A stretch of 64,000 bases of DNA from Elusimicrobiota bacterium (GCA_003450815.1 DMES01000002.1:14769-78768); one strand, 5' to 3'; counted from the stretch's first letter, positions 35,297 to 45,114 are shown. A program made the numbers and translations. The notes: a model not told the origin generated them from the sequence alone.

Positions 35297-36186
35297 GTAA
35301 AAAAGTTATCGCGCGTATCAAGGGTGGCATCGGGAACCAGCTTTTCTGCTATGCCGCCGCCCGCCGTCTGGCGGCGGCCAGCAATGCCGAACTGGTCATT
35401 GACGATATTACCGGCTTTGTATGGGACCGGCAATATCGCCGCCGGTATATGCTGGATAATTTTCATATTGCTGCGCGCAAGGCGACTCCGGCAGAGCGTC
35501 TGGAGCCTTTTGCGCGTTGCAGACGTCGTGGTCTGAAATTACTATCCCGTATTAAACCTTTCACACACAGGAGTTATCAGGAACAGGAGGGAATGGATTT
35601 TGATGAGCGGCTTTTGGCATTAAAAGTAAACGGGACGCTTTATCTGGACGGCTATTGGCAGAGCGAAGGCTACTTCAAGGATGTTGAAGAGCTTATCCGG
35701 GAGGATTTGCGGATCATCCCGCCTACAGACGCGCAAAACTTGCGTGTGGCGGAGGAAATTAGCGCCAGCGCCGCAGTAGCCCTGCATGTACGATGGTTTT
35801 CCGCGCCGGGCGCCGGGGCGACCCACAATATTTCAGCCGATTATTATCGCCGTGCTATCTCATTGGTGGAGGAAAAGGTTAAGTCGCCCAAATATTTTTT
35901 GTTTTCAGACGCCCCGGCCGCCGCGCTAGAAAAAATTGCCCTCCCGGAAGGCCGGGTAACCTGCGTTTCCCATAACCAGGGCGTCGAAGCAGTTTGCGCC
36001 GACCTGTGGCTGATGACGCAATGCAGGCATTTCATTATCGCCAATAGCACCTTCAGCTGGTGGGGGGCATGGCTGGCTGGCGGAGCGGACAAAAATGTCA
36101 TTGCGCCGGGCGTAAGTTTAAACGGGCTTTCAGCCTGGGGATTTGGCGGACTGATCCCTAAAAATTGGACCACTCTGGATGTGTAA
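35293..36186 (+). CDS. GT11 alpha-1,2-fucosyltransferase-like protein
   Basis: The 297-residue protein has IKGGIGNQLFCYAAARRLA near residues 9-27, LHVRWFS in the HxRxGD region (the canonical RGD is altered to RWF) and IIANSTFSWWGAWLAG near 250. GDP-L-fucose made by gmd and fcl is the expected donor. It overlaps the upstream gene by ATGA. Confidence 0.87.
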   Translation: MSKKVIARIKGGIGNQLFCYAAARRLAAASNAELVIDDITGFVWDRQYRRRYMLDNFHIAARKATPAERLEPFARCRRRGLKLLSRIKPFTHRSYQEQEGMDFDERLLALKVNGTLYLDGYWQSEGYFKDVEELIREDLRIIPPTDAQNLRVAEEISASAAVALHVRWFSAPGAGATHNISADYYRRAISLVEEKVKSPKYFLFSDAPAAALEKIALPEGRVTCVSHNQGVEAVCADLWLMTQCRHFIIANSTFSWWGAWLAGGADKNVIAPGVSLNGLSAWGFGGLIPKNWTTLDV

Positions 36187-36188
36187 AT

Positions 36189-37151
36189 ATGATGATAAAT
36201 AGAATGAAAAGGGTGTTAATACTCGGAGGTTCCGGGTTTATCGGTAAAAACTTGGTAGAGGAATTACTGGCGGACGACTTTTATTCCGTTATTGTCTTTG
36301 ATTCAACCGACAACTCTTCCGAAAAAGAAAAAAGCCGGAAGAACTTCAAATTTTACAGCGGTAATTTTAACGCGGAAGCCGATCTGGAAAAGGTCTTTCA
36401 GGAGAATAAAATTGACGTAGTCGTACATCTTATTTCCACCACCATACCCGCCAGCTCCAACGGGGCTAATATTGTTTATGATATTGAGTCCAACCTGGTG
36501 GGTGCCATAAGACTGCTGGCCCTGATGAAAAAATATAATGTGCCCAAAATAGTTTTTGCGTCATCTGGCGGCACAATATACGGCCTGCCGGAAAACGACG
36601 CATGCGCATCGGGCATTGCGGAGTGCCACGGGAATAATCCGATCTGTTCCCATGGAATTATCAAACTTGCGATTGAAAAATATATCCACCTCTATAAATA
36701 CCTGAACAATATAGACTATCTGATACTTCGGATGTCCAATCCCTATGGGGAATATCATTCCTCCGAAACCCAGGGCCTGATTAATGTCATTCTTAAAAAG
36801 GTAATCGCAAAGCACCCGGTTGTTATCTGGGGGGATGGGGGCATTGTACGCGATTATATTTATGTCAAAGATTGCGTCAAAGCCATTAAACGGCTTATTG
36901 ACAAGGGAACGGTTAATGAAATATTGAATATCGGCTCCGGGACAGGCCGCTCCATTAACGATATAATCGAGATAATAAGGGAAATTACCGGGGATTTTAA
37001 AATTAAGAGAGAAGCTGGCAGGAAATTTGATGTTCCGCGTGTTGTGCTGGACACGAGCAAACTCAAGTTAATCATTGATTTCAGGCCGACCTCTATTGAA
37101 ACCGGAATTAAAAATACTTATGAGTGGCTTTTAAAAAATGAGCCTTTCTGA
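36189..37151 (+). CDS. GalE/WbpP-like NAD-dependent sugar epimerase with altered active site
   Basis: The 320-residue SDR has LILGGSGFIGKNL near residues 10-22, VVHLISTTIPAS and FASSGGTIYG, as in UDP-hexose 4-epimerases. The YxxxK position reads HGIIK: the catalytic Tyr is His (CAT in place of TAT) while Lys is kept. It may be inactive, act by a changed mechanism, or carry a base error. The start at 36189 gives a natural N-terminus, and 36204 is an alternative. It overlaps the next gene by 14 bases. Confidence 0.8.
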   Translation: MMINRMKRVLILGGSGFIGKNLVEELLADDFYSVIVFDSTDNSSEKEKSRKNFKFYSGNFNAEADLEKVFQENKIDVVVHLISTTIPASSNGANIVYDIESNLVGAIRLLALMKKYNVPKIVFASSGGTIYGLPENDACASGIAECHGNNPICSHGIIKLAIEKYIHLYKYLNNIDYLILRMSNPYGEYHSSETQGLINVILKKVIAKHPVVIWGDGGIVRDYIYVKDCVKAIKRLIDKGTVNEILNIGSGTGRSINDIIEIIREITGDFKIKREAGRKFDVPRVVLDTSKLKLIIDFRPTSIETGIKNTYEWLLKNEPF

Positions 37152-38154
37152 TAAGACCAAAGTGCCGGAAGTTTCCGCGCTGATGTCCTGCTATAACGGC
37201 GGCCGCTGGCTGTGCGAAGCGATAGACAGCGTTCTGTCCCAGACTTTTAGGGATTTTGAGTTTATTGTGGTGAATGACGGCTCAACTGATAATACCTGGG
37301 AAATTATCCAGAGTTATAGAGCGCGGGATGAGCGTATAGTCGCCATATCAAAAAAAAATACCGGCTTGGCGGACTCGCTTAATACCGGCATCGCGCGCGC
37401 ACGCGGTTCATGGATAGCCAGAGTTGACCAGGACGATATTTGCGAACCGGTACGGCTGGAGAAGCAGCTAACCTTTGTTCGCGCGCACCCGGGTGTGGCG
37501 CTGCTTGGCTCCGGATTCACGGAAATAAATGAGGGCGGCGTGATTATAACGGAACATCGCTATCCTTCCAGTCATGACGCTCTTGTCGGCAGGCTGGAGC
37601 GCTTGCAGGGGTTTTTTCCGCACTCGTCGGCGTTTTATCTTACGGATGCGGCCAGGAAGGCAGGCGGGTACAACACCCGTATTACCCGTGCCGACGATTG
37701 GCGTTTATGGCTGGAACTTTCCCTTAAAGGTAAACTCGCATGCCTGAAAGAGCCTCTTGTCCGAATACGCAAGCATTCAGGGCAAATGTCACTTGACAAT
37801 AACGGAGCCCGCCAGTACTGCGATGCGGCCGCCGCTACTGTGTGTCACTTGTTGCGAAAAGGTGGGCATGAGGATCCTTCTATCAGCCCCGATACGGAAG
37901 CCTGGACTTCCTTTTTAGCTTGGATTGACGGCAGGATAGCGGAGGATGGGGTTTTAGTCCGCAGGAAGGCGTGGGGTGACGCCCGTGCCGCATTTTTCTC
38001 CGCGCGGAATAGTTTTTACGGGGCGATTAAATGCGCTTCAGTTCTGTTCAACTCAGGGTACGCAGCGGAGCTTATATTGAATAAAATTAGAGGTTCAAAA
38101 CTTCCGGAAAGGCTCGCGCGTGAGTGGCGTATAATGGCGGCCGGGAAAACATGA
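37138..38154 (+). CDS. GT2 glycosyltransferase
   Basis: The 338-residue GT-A enzyme has VSALMSCYNGGRWLCEAIDS, VVNDGSTDNTWE near residue 45 and VDQDDICEP near 100. A later ADDWRLWLEL segment also fits the GT2 family. It overlaps the epimerase gene by 14 bases and the next gene by ATGA. Confidence 0.88.
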   Translation: MSLSDKTKVPEVSALMSCYNGGRWLCEAIDSVLSQTFRDFEFIVVNDGSTDNTWEIIQSYRARDERIVAISKKNTGLADSLNTGIARARGSWIARVDQDDICEPVRLEKQLTFVRAHPGVALLGSGFTEINEGGVIITEHRYPSSHDALVGRLERLQGFFPHSSAFYLTDAARKAGGYNTRITRADDWRLWLELSLKGKLACLKEPLVRIRKHSGQMSLDNNGARQYCDAAAATVCHLLRKGGHEDPSISPDTEAWTSFLAWIDGRIAEDGVLVRRKAWGDARAAFFSARNSFYGAIKCASVLFNSGYAAELILNKIRGSKLPERLAREWRIMAAGKT

Positions 38155-39272
38155 AACTGGCGATTCTAAATCTTACAGGCGGCGGAATAAGCGGCGGATA
38201 CAAAAATTACCTCCGGAATATCCTGCCGTATCTTGCCGCGGATAACCGGCTGGAATCCCTGTTTTGTGTTTCTCCCGTTTCGATGGGAGTTGAAAGCCTG
38301 GTTTCCGCGAGCGACAAAATACGGTTCGCAAGTTGCGCGCCGTTCAAGCCTTTTCGCAATGGGGTTGATAAAGAAACAGCGCGGTTGCTTTCTTCATACG
38401 GGCCTGACGCGATATTTGTTCCTACGGCAAGAGTGGCCAGGTTCAGGAATGTCCCGGTAGTGACTATGATACAGAACATGGCGCCGCTGGCCGCTTGGGA
38501 GTGGTATGGTTTGTGGCAGAAATTCAAGCTACTGGTCCAGAAGTATGAGACATACAAGGCTGTGTGCCAGGCTGAAAAAGTGATAGCAATATCCGGATAT
38601 GTCCGGAGGTTTATTTCGGAAAAATGGGGTATCGCTGATGAAAAAATAGACTCTATATATTTCGGTACCCCATTGCCGGCGGAAAATCCTGTAAGGCCGC
38701 CCAACCTGCCCGAAGATTGGCGGGATTTCATCTTTACCGCGGGCTCTATTGAGCCGTATCGCTGCCTGGAGGATGTCATAAAGTGCGCCGAATACTGCCG
38801 GAAAAAGCTTGCGGTGCCTGTCAGGATAGTTATAGCGGGACAGGCTAAACAGGACATGCATAAATATGAGCGCTATATTAAAAATATGGCCCTAAAAGCT
38901 GGAGTGGCCCCGGACCTTTGCTGGGTGGGACAAATTCCTGAAGCGGAAATGACCTGGTGTTACAGGAATTGCTCGGCTTTCATTATGACAAGCCGTGTTG
39001 AGGCCGGGCCGACCACTGTTCTTGAAGCCATGAGCTGCGGGGCAATTTGTGTGGCCGCCGATAACGCTCCTCTCCCTGAATTTTTCGGGAATGCCGCTGT
39101 TTATTACAGGCCGGGAGATATTCAAATGCTCGTATTCCGCATCCGCGAAGTGCTTTCATGGGACGCGGAGAAAAGAAAGAAAGTTTCTGCGGCCGCGTAC
39201 GCGCGCTCCTGCGAGTTTACCTGGAAAAAATCGGCGGAGAAAACAATAGACCTTTTGGAACGGATACTCTGA
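38151..39272 (+). CDS. GT4 glycosyltransferase
   Basis: The 373-residue GT-B enzyme has NLTGGGISGGYKNYL near the start and AGSIEPYRCLEDVIK in the middle. The C-terminal donor-binding stretch SRVEAGPTTVLEAMSCG near 290 is typical of retaining GT4 enzymes. The start at 38151 overlaps the upstream stop as ATGA. Confidence 0.87.
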   Translation: MKLAILNLTGGGISGGYKNYLRNILPYLAADNRLESLFCVSPVSMGVESLVSASDKIRFASCAPFKPFRNGVDKETARLLSSYGPDAIFVPTARVARFRNVPVVTMIQNMAPLAAWEWYGLWQKFKLLVQKYETYKAVCQAEKVIAISGYVRRFISEKWGIADEKIDSIYFGTPLPAENPVRPPNLPEDWRDFIFTAGSIEPYRCLEDVIKCAEYCRKKLAVPVRIVIAGQAKQDMHKYERYIKNMALKAGVAPDLCWVGQIPEAEMTWCYRNCSAFIMTSRVEAGPTTVLEAMSCGAICVAADNAPLPEFFGNAAVYYRPGDIQMLVFRIREVLSWDAEKRKKVSAAAYARSCEFTWKKSAEKTIDLLERIL

Positions 39273-39293
39273 TCCATTTACGGAGGCTGCCTG

Positions 39294-40793
39294 GTGAAAA
39301 GTGAAGTGATTATTCTTGTCGCTGGCCGCGTCGCCCAGGCTGCGCTTACTATAGCCGGTTTCAGGCTTATTACAACTTTCCTTTCTCCGACCGATGTCGG
39401 CAGTAACTATCTTATTATTTCCTTGGCAACCTTGTTCGGCATGTTTTTGCATAGCCCGGTGTGCATGTATCTTAATAGGAAATTATTCCTATGGTACGAC
39501 TCAAAAAATATTTTTAAACATTTGCTTGCCTATAACATCTATTCCCTTATCGTTGCTGTTTCCGCCGTCCCCATTGTTTTTGTGGCGTGGAAGTTTTTCG
39601 GGGTCGGCGCGGGTTTGCCTGGAATTGTTTTCGCATTGATAGTCGCCTGTTATACCTATGTTCTGAACTGGAATCAGATATTCATCCCTTTTTTAAATGC
39701 TTTGGGGTACAAGGCCAGTTTTGTGTTGCTTACTTTTGCCACCACGGGGCTTGGGCTTTTTTGCTCCGTTTCTTTTGTCTATTTCAGCGGGCCATCCGCT
39801 GTGGCTTGGATGTCCGGGCAGGTGGCCGCCATAGCACTGATAACCGTTATCAGCGCTTATGTCTTTCGTCAAAAAGTTCCTGAGCCGGGGATACCGCACG
39901 GAGGAGTATTACAATATGCCAACAAGGTTGTTTTCGCAAATATAGCCGGGTTTGCCATACCGCTAGCCGGGGCGGCTTTTTTTATGTGGGCACAGAGTCA
40001 ATCTTACCGTGTAGTTGTTGAAAAAATAAATGGGGCGGAGTTTCTGGGGTATCTGGCCGTGGGTTTCAGCATCGCCACCAGCGTGGCCGGTATTCTGGAG
40101 TCACTTGTGCAGCAGATTTATTTGCCGGGATTCTATCGCCGGATAAGCGGGGGGGATAAAGCCGCGCGCCATGCAGCCCTCGCTGAATTGGCCGCCAAGG
40201 CTATACCCGTTTATATAATATACCTGTTCTTTATAATCGGTTCGGCGGAGTATCTGGTTTCTTTTTTAGTGGCGGAAAGGTATCGGAGCGTTTTTGTTTA
40301 TGCCCGATACGGGGCATTTATGGAATTTTTTAGGATGACCGCCAATATACTGGCGTCGGCGGCACATTCTGAAATGCGGACACAAGTCCTTGTCAAGCCG
40401 TATTTTTTTGGCGGGATAACGGCCATTGTTGGCGTCTATCTTGCGGCTTTGTCCTCACACCCGTCCGCGCTGATTCCATCGGTTCTTGCGGTCAGTGGTC
40501 TGATTACGGTGGCGGTCATGTGGCGGGTTACAAATTCAATGTTCAGCCTGGCATCGGATCCGAAACCTTTTATCAGCGTTTTGCTTTTGTCGTTGCTTTT
40601 TTTGCCTTTGGCTTTTTTTCATGTGCATGGTTTTTTACTTTCTTTAGGTGTATTGCTGGTTTCCGGCTCATACTTTATATTTTTACAGTATAAAGTAGCA
40701 GGTAAATGGTTTGACAGCCCTAAGGCTAATTTTAATGGTGGTTTGGAGTTCGCACATGATGAAAATCTTATCAGGGCTAAACAGGAGTTGTAA
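39294..40793 (+). CDS. Wzx-like oligosaccharide flippase
   Basis: The 499-residue protein has about 12 hydrophobic segments spread along its length and no other domain, as in Wzx/RfbX flippases. It moves undecaprenyl-linked repeat units across the inner membrane. It starts with GTG at 39294, preceded by GGAGG. Placement between glycosyltransferases and a Wzy-like gene supports the call. It is a second exporter next to the ABC flippase at 26697. Confidence 0.83.
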   Translation: MKSEVIILVAGRVAQAALTIAGFRLITTFLSPTDVGSNYLIISLATLFGMFLHSPVCMYLNRKLFLWYDSKNIFKHLLAYNIYSLIVAVSAVPIVFVAWKFFGVGAGLPGIVFALIVACYTYVLNWNQIFIPFLNALGYKASFVLLTFATTGLGLFCSVSFVYFSGPSAVAWMSGQVAAIALITVISAYVFRQKVPEPGIPHGGVLQYANKVVFANIAGFAIPLAGAAFFMWAQSQSYRVVVEKINGAEFLGYLAVGFSIATSVAGILESLVQQIYLPGFYRRISGGDKAARHAALAELAAKAIPVYIIYLFFIIGSAEYLVSFLVAERYRSVFVYARYGAFMEFFRMTANILASAAHSEMRTQVLVKPYFFGGITAIVGVYLAALSSHPSALIPSVLAVSGLITVAVMWRVTNSMFSLASDPKPFISVLLLSLLFLPLAFFHVHGFLLSLGVLLVSGSYFIFLQYKVAGKWFDSPKANFNGGLEFAHDENLIRAKQEL

Positions 40794-40911
40794 TGTGACC
40801 TAGTAAAGTGTTTGTGGTTTTGCAAAGTAGATTGTGAGCGCCTGTTCGTTTTTTTGCAGAGTTGAAAGAAAAACTAGGGAAAGCTAGTGTGCGCTTTCAA
40901 AGGTGGGAAAA

Positions 40912-42342
40912 ATGGGGCTTTTGTCTTTTGTGACAAGTTATAGGAGATCTGTAGTAAAACTGTTCATTCCATTTTTTTTTATTATCGGATATCTTGTTTC
41001 CTTTCAGGTATTTAATTCCCAATGGCTTGGCTATTTTCTGCTGACCGCAATGGCGGTGATGTCGGGCTGCTTGGCTTTCAGTTCATTGCGAGGGAGGGAG
41101 GAAAGCCAGGTCGCGGCGTGGCTGGCTTTTTATGTCTTATTGATCTTCGGATATGCAAAATTCTACTGGCTGATTCTTGACCCTTCTCCGGTCCAGGATT
41201 TTTTTCCAGGAAGCTGGGCGTGGCGACATTTCGAAATTCCAGCGACTTTGTTCGACGCCTTCTTAATGCAGACTTTGGGGTTTGTGGGACTTTGTCTTGC
41301 GCTGTTTGTTTTTTTAGGGTTCAAAAAGAAACAAAAAAGATCAGACATCGGACTTATAAATATCAGACCGGCATTTTTTATTCTTTTCCTGCCGTTCCTG
41401 GCGGGGCTTTTGCTGGTTTCGTCATTTCTAGTCTATAGATATAAGGTGGGTTTTCTGGGAATGATATCCAACCCATTGCCGTTCCATCTATCTGGCTTGA
41501 TCTTTTACCTGCATACCATGGCCTTACCGATACTTATAATCACTTTTGTGTATCTTTGCGCGACTGCCGCCGGATATTGGCGGTCCAGAATCGGAATACT
41601 GGTTTTTATTCTTTGGGCCGTATCGGATGTCCTTTTAAGAAGCAGTCGGGCCAGTTTAATGCTTATCCCGCTGCTGGTTTTGTTTTTAGCGCTTAGCGGC
41701 GGTATTAAGATCAGGAAATTTGAAGCCCTGTCGGGGTTTGGGCTGGTTTTTCTGGCGGTAATTCTGGCACCGCTTATATCAAGTTATAGAATTTTCAGGC
41801 TTTCCGGTTTGGGTTCATTTGCCGCTCTTGAATCGTCAACCGCCTCTTTTTCTCCGACAATTGCCGGCTTTCTTAAATCTGTAAGTTTTATTTTTTTCAG
41901 GGTTCCCGGAATTGAAACTTCCGTAATTGTTTCCGGTTTCATAGTGCAATCTCTAGGGGCCAAAGCTTTTAAGGTCATGTTTTCTGGGAAAGGCTTTTCA
42001 TGGTATCTGGGACATTCAGCATTTGGGCTTCCATTTGACGCCCCTAATGGTTTTGCGACTCCTTTTATAGCTCAATGGTATATTGCAGGAGGGTATCCGG
42101 GTATAATACTGGCTGGCATAGCGGTTGCCGTTTTCTCGGTGGCGGTTTGGGATGGTTTAATGAATTCTAAATTTCTAACCGCTCCGGTTGCCAGGGCCTT
42201 TTTCCTGCTTTTATTCTTCTGGTCTCTCACCGAGGGCGTTTCTCCATATCTTGTGAAACAAACATTTGTTTTAATACCGGTATTGCTTATCGCTGAATTT
42301 ATAGTCAGAATGTTTTTTGTGGTTCCAGCTGATAAAGGATGA
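40912..42342 (+). CDS. Wzy-like O-antigen/capsule polymerase
   Basis: The 476-residue protein has about ten or more hydrophobic segments with large periplasmic loops near residues 85-115 and 290-400, the outline of oligosaccharide repeat-unit polymerases. Primary sequence is not conserved in this family, so the call rests on topology and position after Wzx. The ATG at 40912 follows AAAGGTGGG. The 118-base gap before it shows no recognisable element. Confidence 0.7.
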   Translation: MGLLSFVTSYRRSVVKLFIPFFFIIGYLVSFQVFNSQWLGYFLLTAMAVMSGCLAFSSLRGREESQVAAWLAFYVLLIFGYAKFYWLILDPSPVQDFFPGSWAWRHFEIPATLFDAFLMQTLGFVGLCLALFVFLGFKKKQKRSDIGLINIRPAFFILFLPFLAGLLLVSSFLVYRYKVGFLGMISNPLPFHLSGLIFYLHTMALPILIITFVYLCATAAGYWRSRIGILVFILWAVSDVLLRSSRASLMLIPLLVLFLALSGGIKIRKFEALSGFGLVFLAVILAPLISSYRIFRLSGLGSFAALESSTASFSPTIAGFLKSVSFIFFRVPGIETSVIVSGFIVQSLGAKAFKVMFSGKGFSWYLGHSAFGLPFDAPNGFATPFIAQWYIAGGYPGIILAGIAVAVFSVAVWDGLMNSKFLTAPVARAFFLLLFFWSLTEGVSPYLVKQTFVLIPVLLIAEFIVRMFFVVPADKG

Positions 42343-43574
42343 ATTATAATATGCGGATTTTATTCCTGATACAATGTTTTCCATTTCCTCCCTGTGACGG
42401 CATAAGTGTGAAGGTGTACACACTTATCAGGCACCTGGCCTCAAAAGGATGGGGTTGCGACATCCTGTGCTTTGGAAATCATGATGCCGGTCTCCGCGTG
42501 GCTGAATTTGAGAAAATTGCCGCGGGGGTTAAAGTGCGGGCGGTAATTCCGCTCCCTTCCACCCTGGAACGCGCTTTTGGAACATTGTCCAGTCTATTAA
42601 AGGGGCTGCCGCCTTCATTCGGCGGGTTCAAAAGCCGGAGGTTCCGTGCCGCGCTGGAGAAAATATCAGCGGAGACCGGCTACGACGCGGCTCACTATGA
42701 TGTGATAAACATGGCGCAATATTTGCCTTTCGGCCCAAAAGTCCCGTCTGTTCTTTCTTCAAACGACGCTATTTCTCTTTTCTATTCAGGCATGATAAAA
42801 GAGTGCAGCGGGATATTCAGGAAGGCGTACCTCAGGCTGTCGGCCTGGCTGATAAGGCGCTTTGAGGCGGCATATTACAAGCGTTTTGATAAGGTGCATG
42901 TCGTGTCGGAAGCGGACGCCGCGCATTTAAAAAATATCTGCCCGGAAATTAATCTGGAGGTAATCCCTCTTGTGGTTGACAAGGCATTTATCGACTATAA
43001 GCCCCAGCGGGAGCACGGGCAGGGTAAAGACGCAGTAAGGATAGTCTTTACCGGCAACCTGGCAATTCCCGGCATAGCTAACGGGTTATTTGAATTTCTG
43101 GATAACGCCTACGCTGAACTCCTCTCAGGGGCGTCCCCTTTTGAATTCCATATCTTAGGCCCAAATGCTTCGCCTGAAGATGAGAAACGGGTTTTAGCTT
43201 TCCCCGGAGTTAAATATTTGCGATGGGCGAAGGATTATAAAGCTTTCTTGATGACGGCTGATATTGTGCTTGTGTTGGATAAGTCCGGTACCGGGATAAA
43301 AAACCGCGTGCTTGAAGCCATGGCTTTCGGCAAGCCTGTGGTAGGCACCAAAATAGCCTTTGGCGGCATTGCCGCGGAAAATGGCAGACATTGCTTTATA
43401 AGCAATAGTCCGCAGGAAACAGGCGCGGAGCTTAAAAGTCTTCTGACAGATACGGCCTTGAGGGAAAAAATCGGGGCATCTGCGCGCGAATTAATACTTT
43501 CCAGCTATTCAATGGCCGCGCTCGGTCCCCAATGGGAACGTTTATACAAAGATATCATCCCCCAGAAATCATAA
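42339..43574 (+). CDS. GT4 glycosyltransferase (GT-B)
   Basis: The 411-residue protein starts MRILFLIQCFPFPPCDG (after a short MNYN), has FTGNLAIPGIANGL in the middle, and TGIKNRVLEAMAFGKPVVGT near 325 as the donor-site Glu region. It overlaps the Wzy-like gene by ATGA. It is the last gene of this transcription unit, with a terminator after it. Confidence 0.85.
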   Translation: MNYNMRILFLIQCFPFPPCDGISVKVYTLIRHLASKGWGCDILCFGNHDAGLRVAEFEKIAAGVKVRAVIPLPSTLERAFGTLSSLLKGLPPSFGGFKSRRFRAALEKISAETGYDAAHYDVINMAQYLPFGPKVPSVLSSNDAISLFYSGMIKECSGIFRKAYLRLSAWLIRRFEAAYYKRFDKVHVVSEADAAHLKNICPEINLEVIPLVVDKAFIDYKPQREHGQGKDAVRIVFTGNLAIPGIANGLFEFLDNAYAELLSGASPFEFHILGPNASPEDEKRVLAFPGVKYLRWAKDYKAFLMTADIVLVLDKSGTGIKNRVLEAMAFGKPVVGTKIAFGGIAAENGRHCFISNSPQETGAELKSLLTDTALREKIGASARELILSSYSMAALGPQWERLYKDIIPQKS

Positions 43575-43596
43575 AAGGCTCCTGCTGCCTTTTTTC
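43573..43596 (+). terminator. Rho-independent terminator
   Basis: A 7-bp stem (AAAAGGC and GCCTTTT) with a 7-base loop runs into a T-rich tail right after the glycosyltransferase gene. Confidence 0.75.
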
Positions 43597-43629
43597 TAAT
43601 TCTGTGTCTGTTTGTGGAATTGATATGTA

Positions 43630-43658
43630 TTGAAAATTAGGTAAAACTAAATTATAAT
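43630..43658 (+). promoter_or_regulatory. Near-consensus promoter of the AbiE pair, probably leaderless
   Basis: TTGAAA (43630-43635) and TATAAT (43653-43658) are separated by 17 bases. The start codon lies 7 bases after the -10 box, where transcription would begin, so the mRNA would have no leader. No Shine-Dalgarno site is present. Confidence 0.75.
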
Positions 43659-43665
43659 ACATATC

Positions 43666-44442
43666 ATGTGTAACCAGCTGCAGCTACGGGAAATATTCCA
43701 TATAGAATTTTTGCGCTACCTCGCCGCGGATCTGCCGATGGGGCTTTGGGCGCTTAAGGGCGGGGTTAACCTGAGGCTCTTTTTTAAGAGCATCCGGTAT
43801 TCCGAAGATATGGATATTGATGTAGAAGAACTACCGGTTGCGTCGGTCCAAAAACGCATAATGCGGATTTTAAATTCCCCTTCATTCCGGGAAAATCTTA
43901 AGACTTATGGGATTGCTGAAATAAAACCTCCCGATATGGCCGCGGCAAAACAGACGGCGACCACGCAGCGCTTCAAAGTGCATATAGTAAGTTCGGCGGG
44001 GGAGGACTATTTTACCAAGGTGGAATTTTCAAGGCGGGGCTTTCAGGGCGCGCCGGTTACGGAACCGGTGCCGGCCGCCGTTTTAAGACCGTACGCCATG
44101 GCGCCGTTTGTGGTGGCGCATTATCCGGCGGCCATCGCCGCGGCCCAGAAAATTTCAGCGGTATTGTCCCGCTCTGTTCTGCAGGCCCGCGATATTTTTG
44201 ATCTTTATCTGCTAAGCTCCCAAGTGTGCCCCGGAGAGATGAAGCTGCCGTTGCCCGGCAAGGACGAGCTGGCTAAAGCCCGTGAGAATATCCTTAAACC
44301 CGGTTTTGAATTGTTCAGGGACGCGGTTGCCGTCTACCTGGCTCCGGAGGATCGCAAGATTTATGCCCTGCCGGGAATATGGGACGAGATTAAGCTGACA
44401 GCGGCGGATTTTGTGGAGGAACTTGGTGATGCCAATGGTTAA
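43666..44442 (+). CDS. abiEii: AbiEii-family nucleotidyltransferase toxin
   Basis: The 258-residue protein has ALKGGVNLRLFF near residues 29-40 and RYSEDMDIDVEE near 44-55, the nucleotidyltransferase G-G and D-x-D signature of the AbiEii (DUF1814) family. A QARDIFDLYLL segment lies near 180. AbiEii toxins halt growth and act in type IV toxin-antitoxin and phage abortive-infection systems. The toxin gene comes first here, whereas the usual order is antitoxin then toxin. Confidence 0.88.
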   Translation: MCNQLQLREIFHIEFLRYLAADLPMGLWALKGGVNLRLFFKSIRYSEDMDIDVEELPVASVQKRIMRILNSPSFRENLKTYGIAEIKPPDMAAAKQTATTQRFKVHIVSSAGEDYFTKVEFSRRGFQGAPVTEPVPAAVLRPYAMAPFVVAHYPAAIAAAQKISAVLSRSVLQARDIFDLYLLSSQVCPGEMKLPLPGKDELAKARENILKPGFELFRDAVAVYLAPEDRKIYALPGIWDEIKLTAADFVEELGDANG

Positions 44443-45049
44443 GAAAACTTTGGCGGCGCATATGGCGGTTCTTGGACGGTCAGTTTTTACCGCGCGGGAA
44501 CTGGCAGCCGTTGCCGGGCGGTCCGCTTCTGTTGTTTCCCAGGGACTGGCTTTTCTAGCGCGCCAGGGTCTGGCGGTTAAGGTGGCTCATGGCGTGTGGG
44601 CTGCCGGCAGCGTAATGCCGAGCCCCTATGCGGTTATTCCTTACATCCTTCCTAAGCAAAGGGCGTATGTTTCCTTTACAAGCGCTCTTCACCTGCACGG
44701 CATTATAGAACAGATTCCGCAGGTTGTTACGCTGGCCTCGGTAGCCCACACAAAAGAAATATCTATTAATGCGGGTGCTTTTGCCGTGCACCATCTGGCT
44801 CCGTCGTTTTTTAGCGGTTTTGTCTGGCGCGAAAGCGGCGGCTTTTTTATAGCGGAACCGGAAAAAGCGCTTGTGGACTGTCTGTATGTGTCGGCTTTCC
44901 GCGAACGCCGGTTTTCCCATTTCCCGGAGTTGAATTTCCCCGAATCCTTCAGCTTTAAAAAAGCTGAGGCATGGGCGATGCTCATTAAAAGCGGAGCGGC
45001 GCATAAGCACGTGCTTAAACGGCTGGTGGAAATAAAAGCACATATTTAA
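44429..45049 (+). CDS. abiEi: AbiEi-like antitoxin / transcriptional regulator
   Basis: The 206-residue protein has an N-terminal winged-helix (FTARELAAVAGRSASVVSQG near 16-35), then YVSFTSALHLHGI and PEKALVDCLYVSAF, as in AbiEi-type regulators. The start at 44429 has GGAGGA eight bases upstream and overlaps the toxin gene by 14 bases. The antitoxin normally neutralises AbiEii and represses the promoter. Confidence 0.85.
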   Translation: MPMVKKTLAAHMAVLGRSVFTARELAAVAGRSASVVSQGLAFLARQGLAVKVAHGVWAAGSVMPSPYAVIPYILPKQRAYVSFTSALHLHGIIEQIPQVVTLASVAHTKEISINAGAFAVHHLAPSFFSGFVWRESGGFFIAEPEKALVDCLYVSAFRERRFSHFPELNFPESFSFKKAEAWAMLIKSGAAHKHVLKRLVEIKAHI

Positions 45050-45068
45050 AATTTGTTATCATTATATA

Positions 45069-45102
45069 GCGGCGAGGCATTACCGCCGCAAATTATTTTT
45101 TT
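45069..45102 (+). terminator. Rho-independent terminator after the AbiE pair
   Basis: GCGGCG (45069-45074) and CGCCGC (45084-45089) form a stem followed by AAATTATTTTTTT. It separates the toxin-antitoxin pair from the FucNAc genes. Confidence 0.65.
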
Positions 45103-45114
45103 GTAAGGGGTGTA

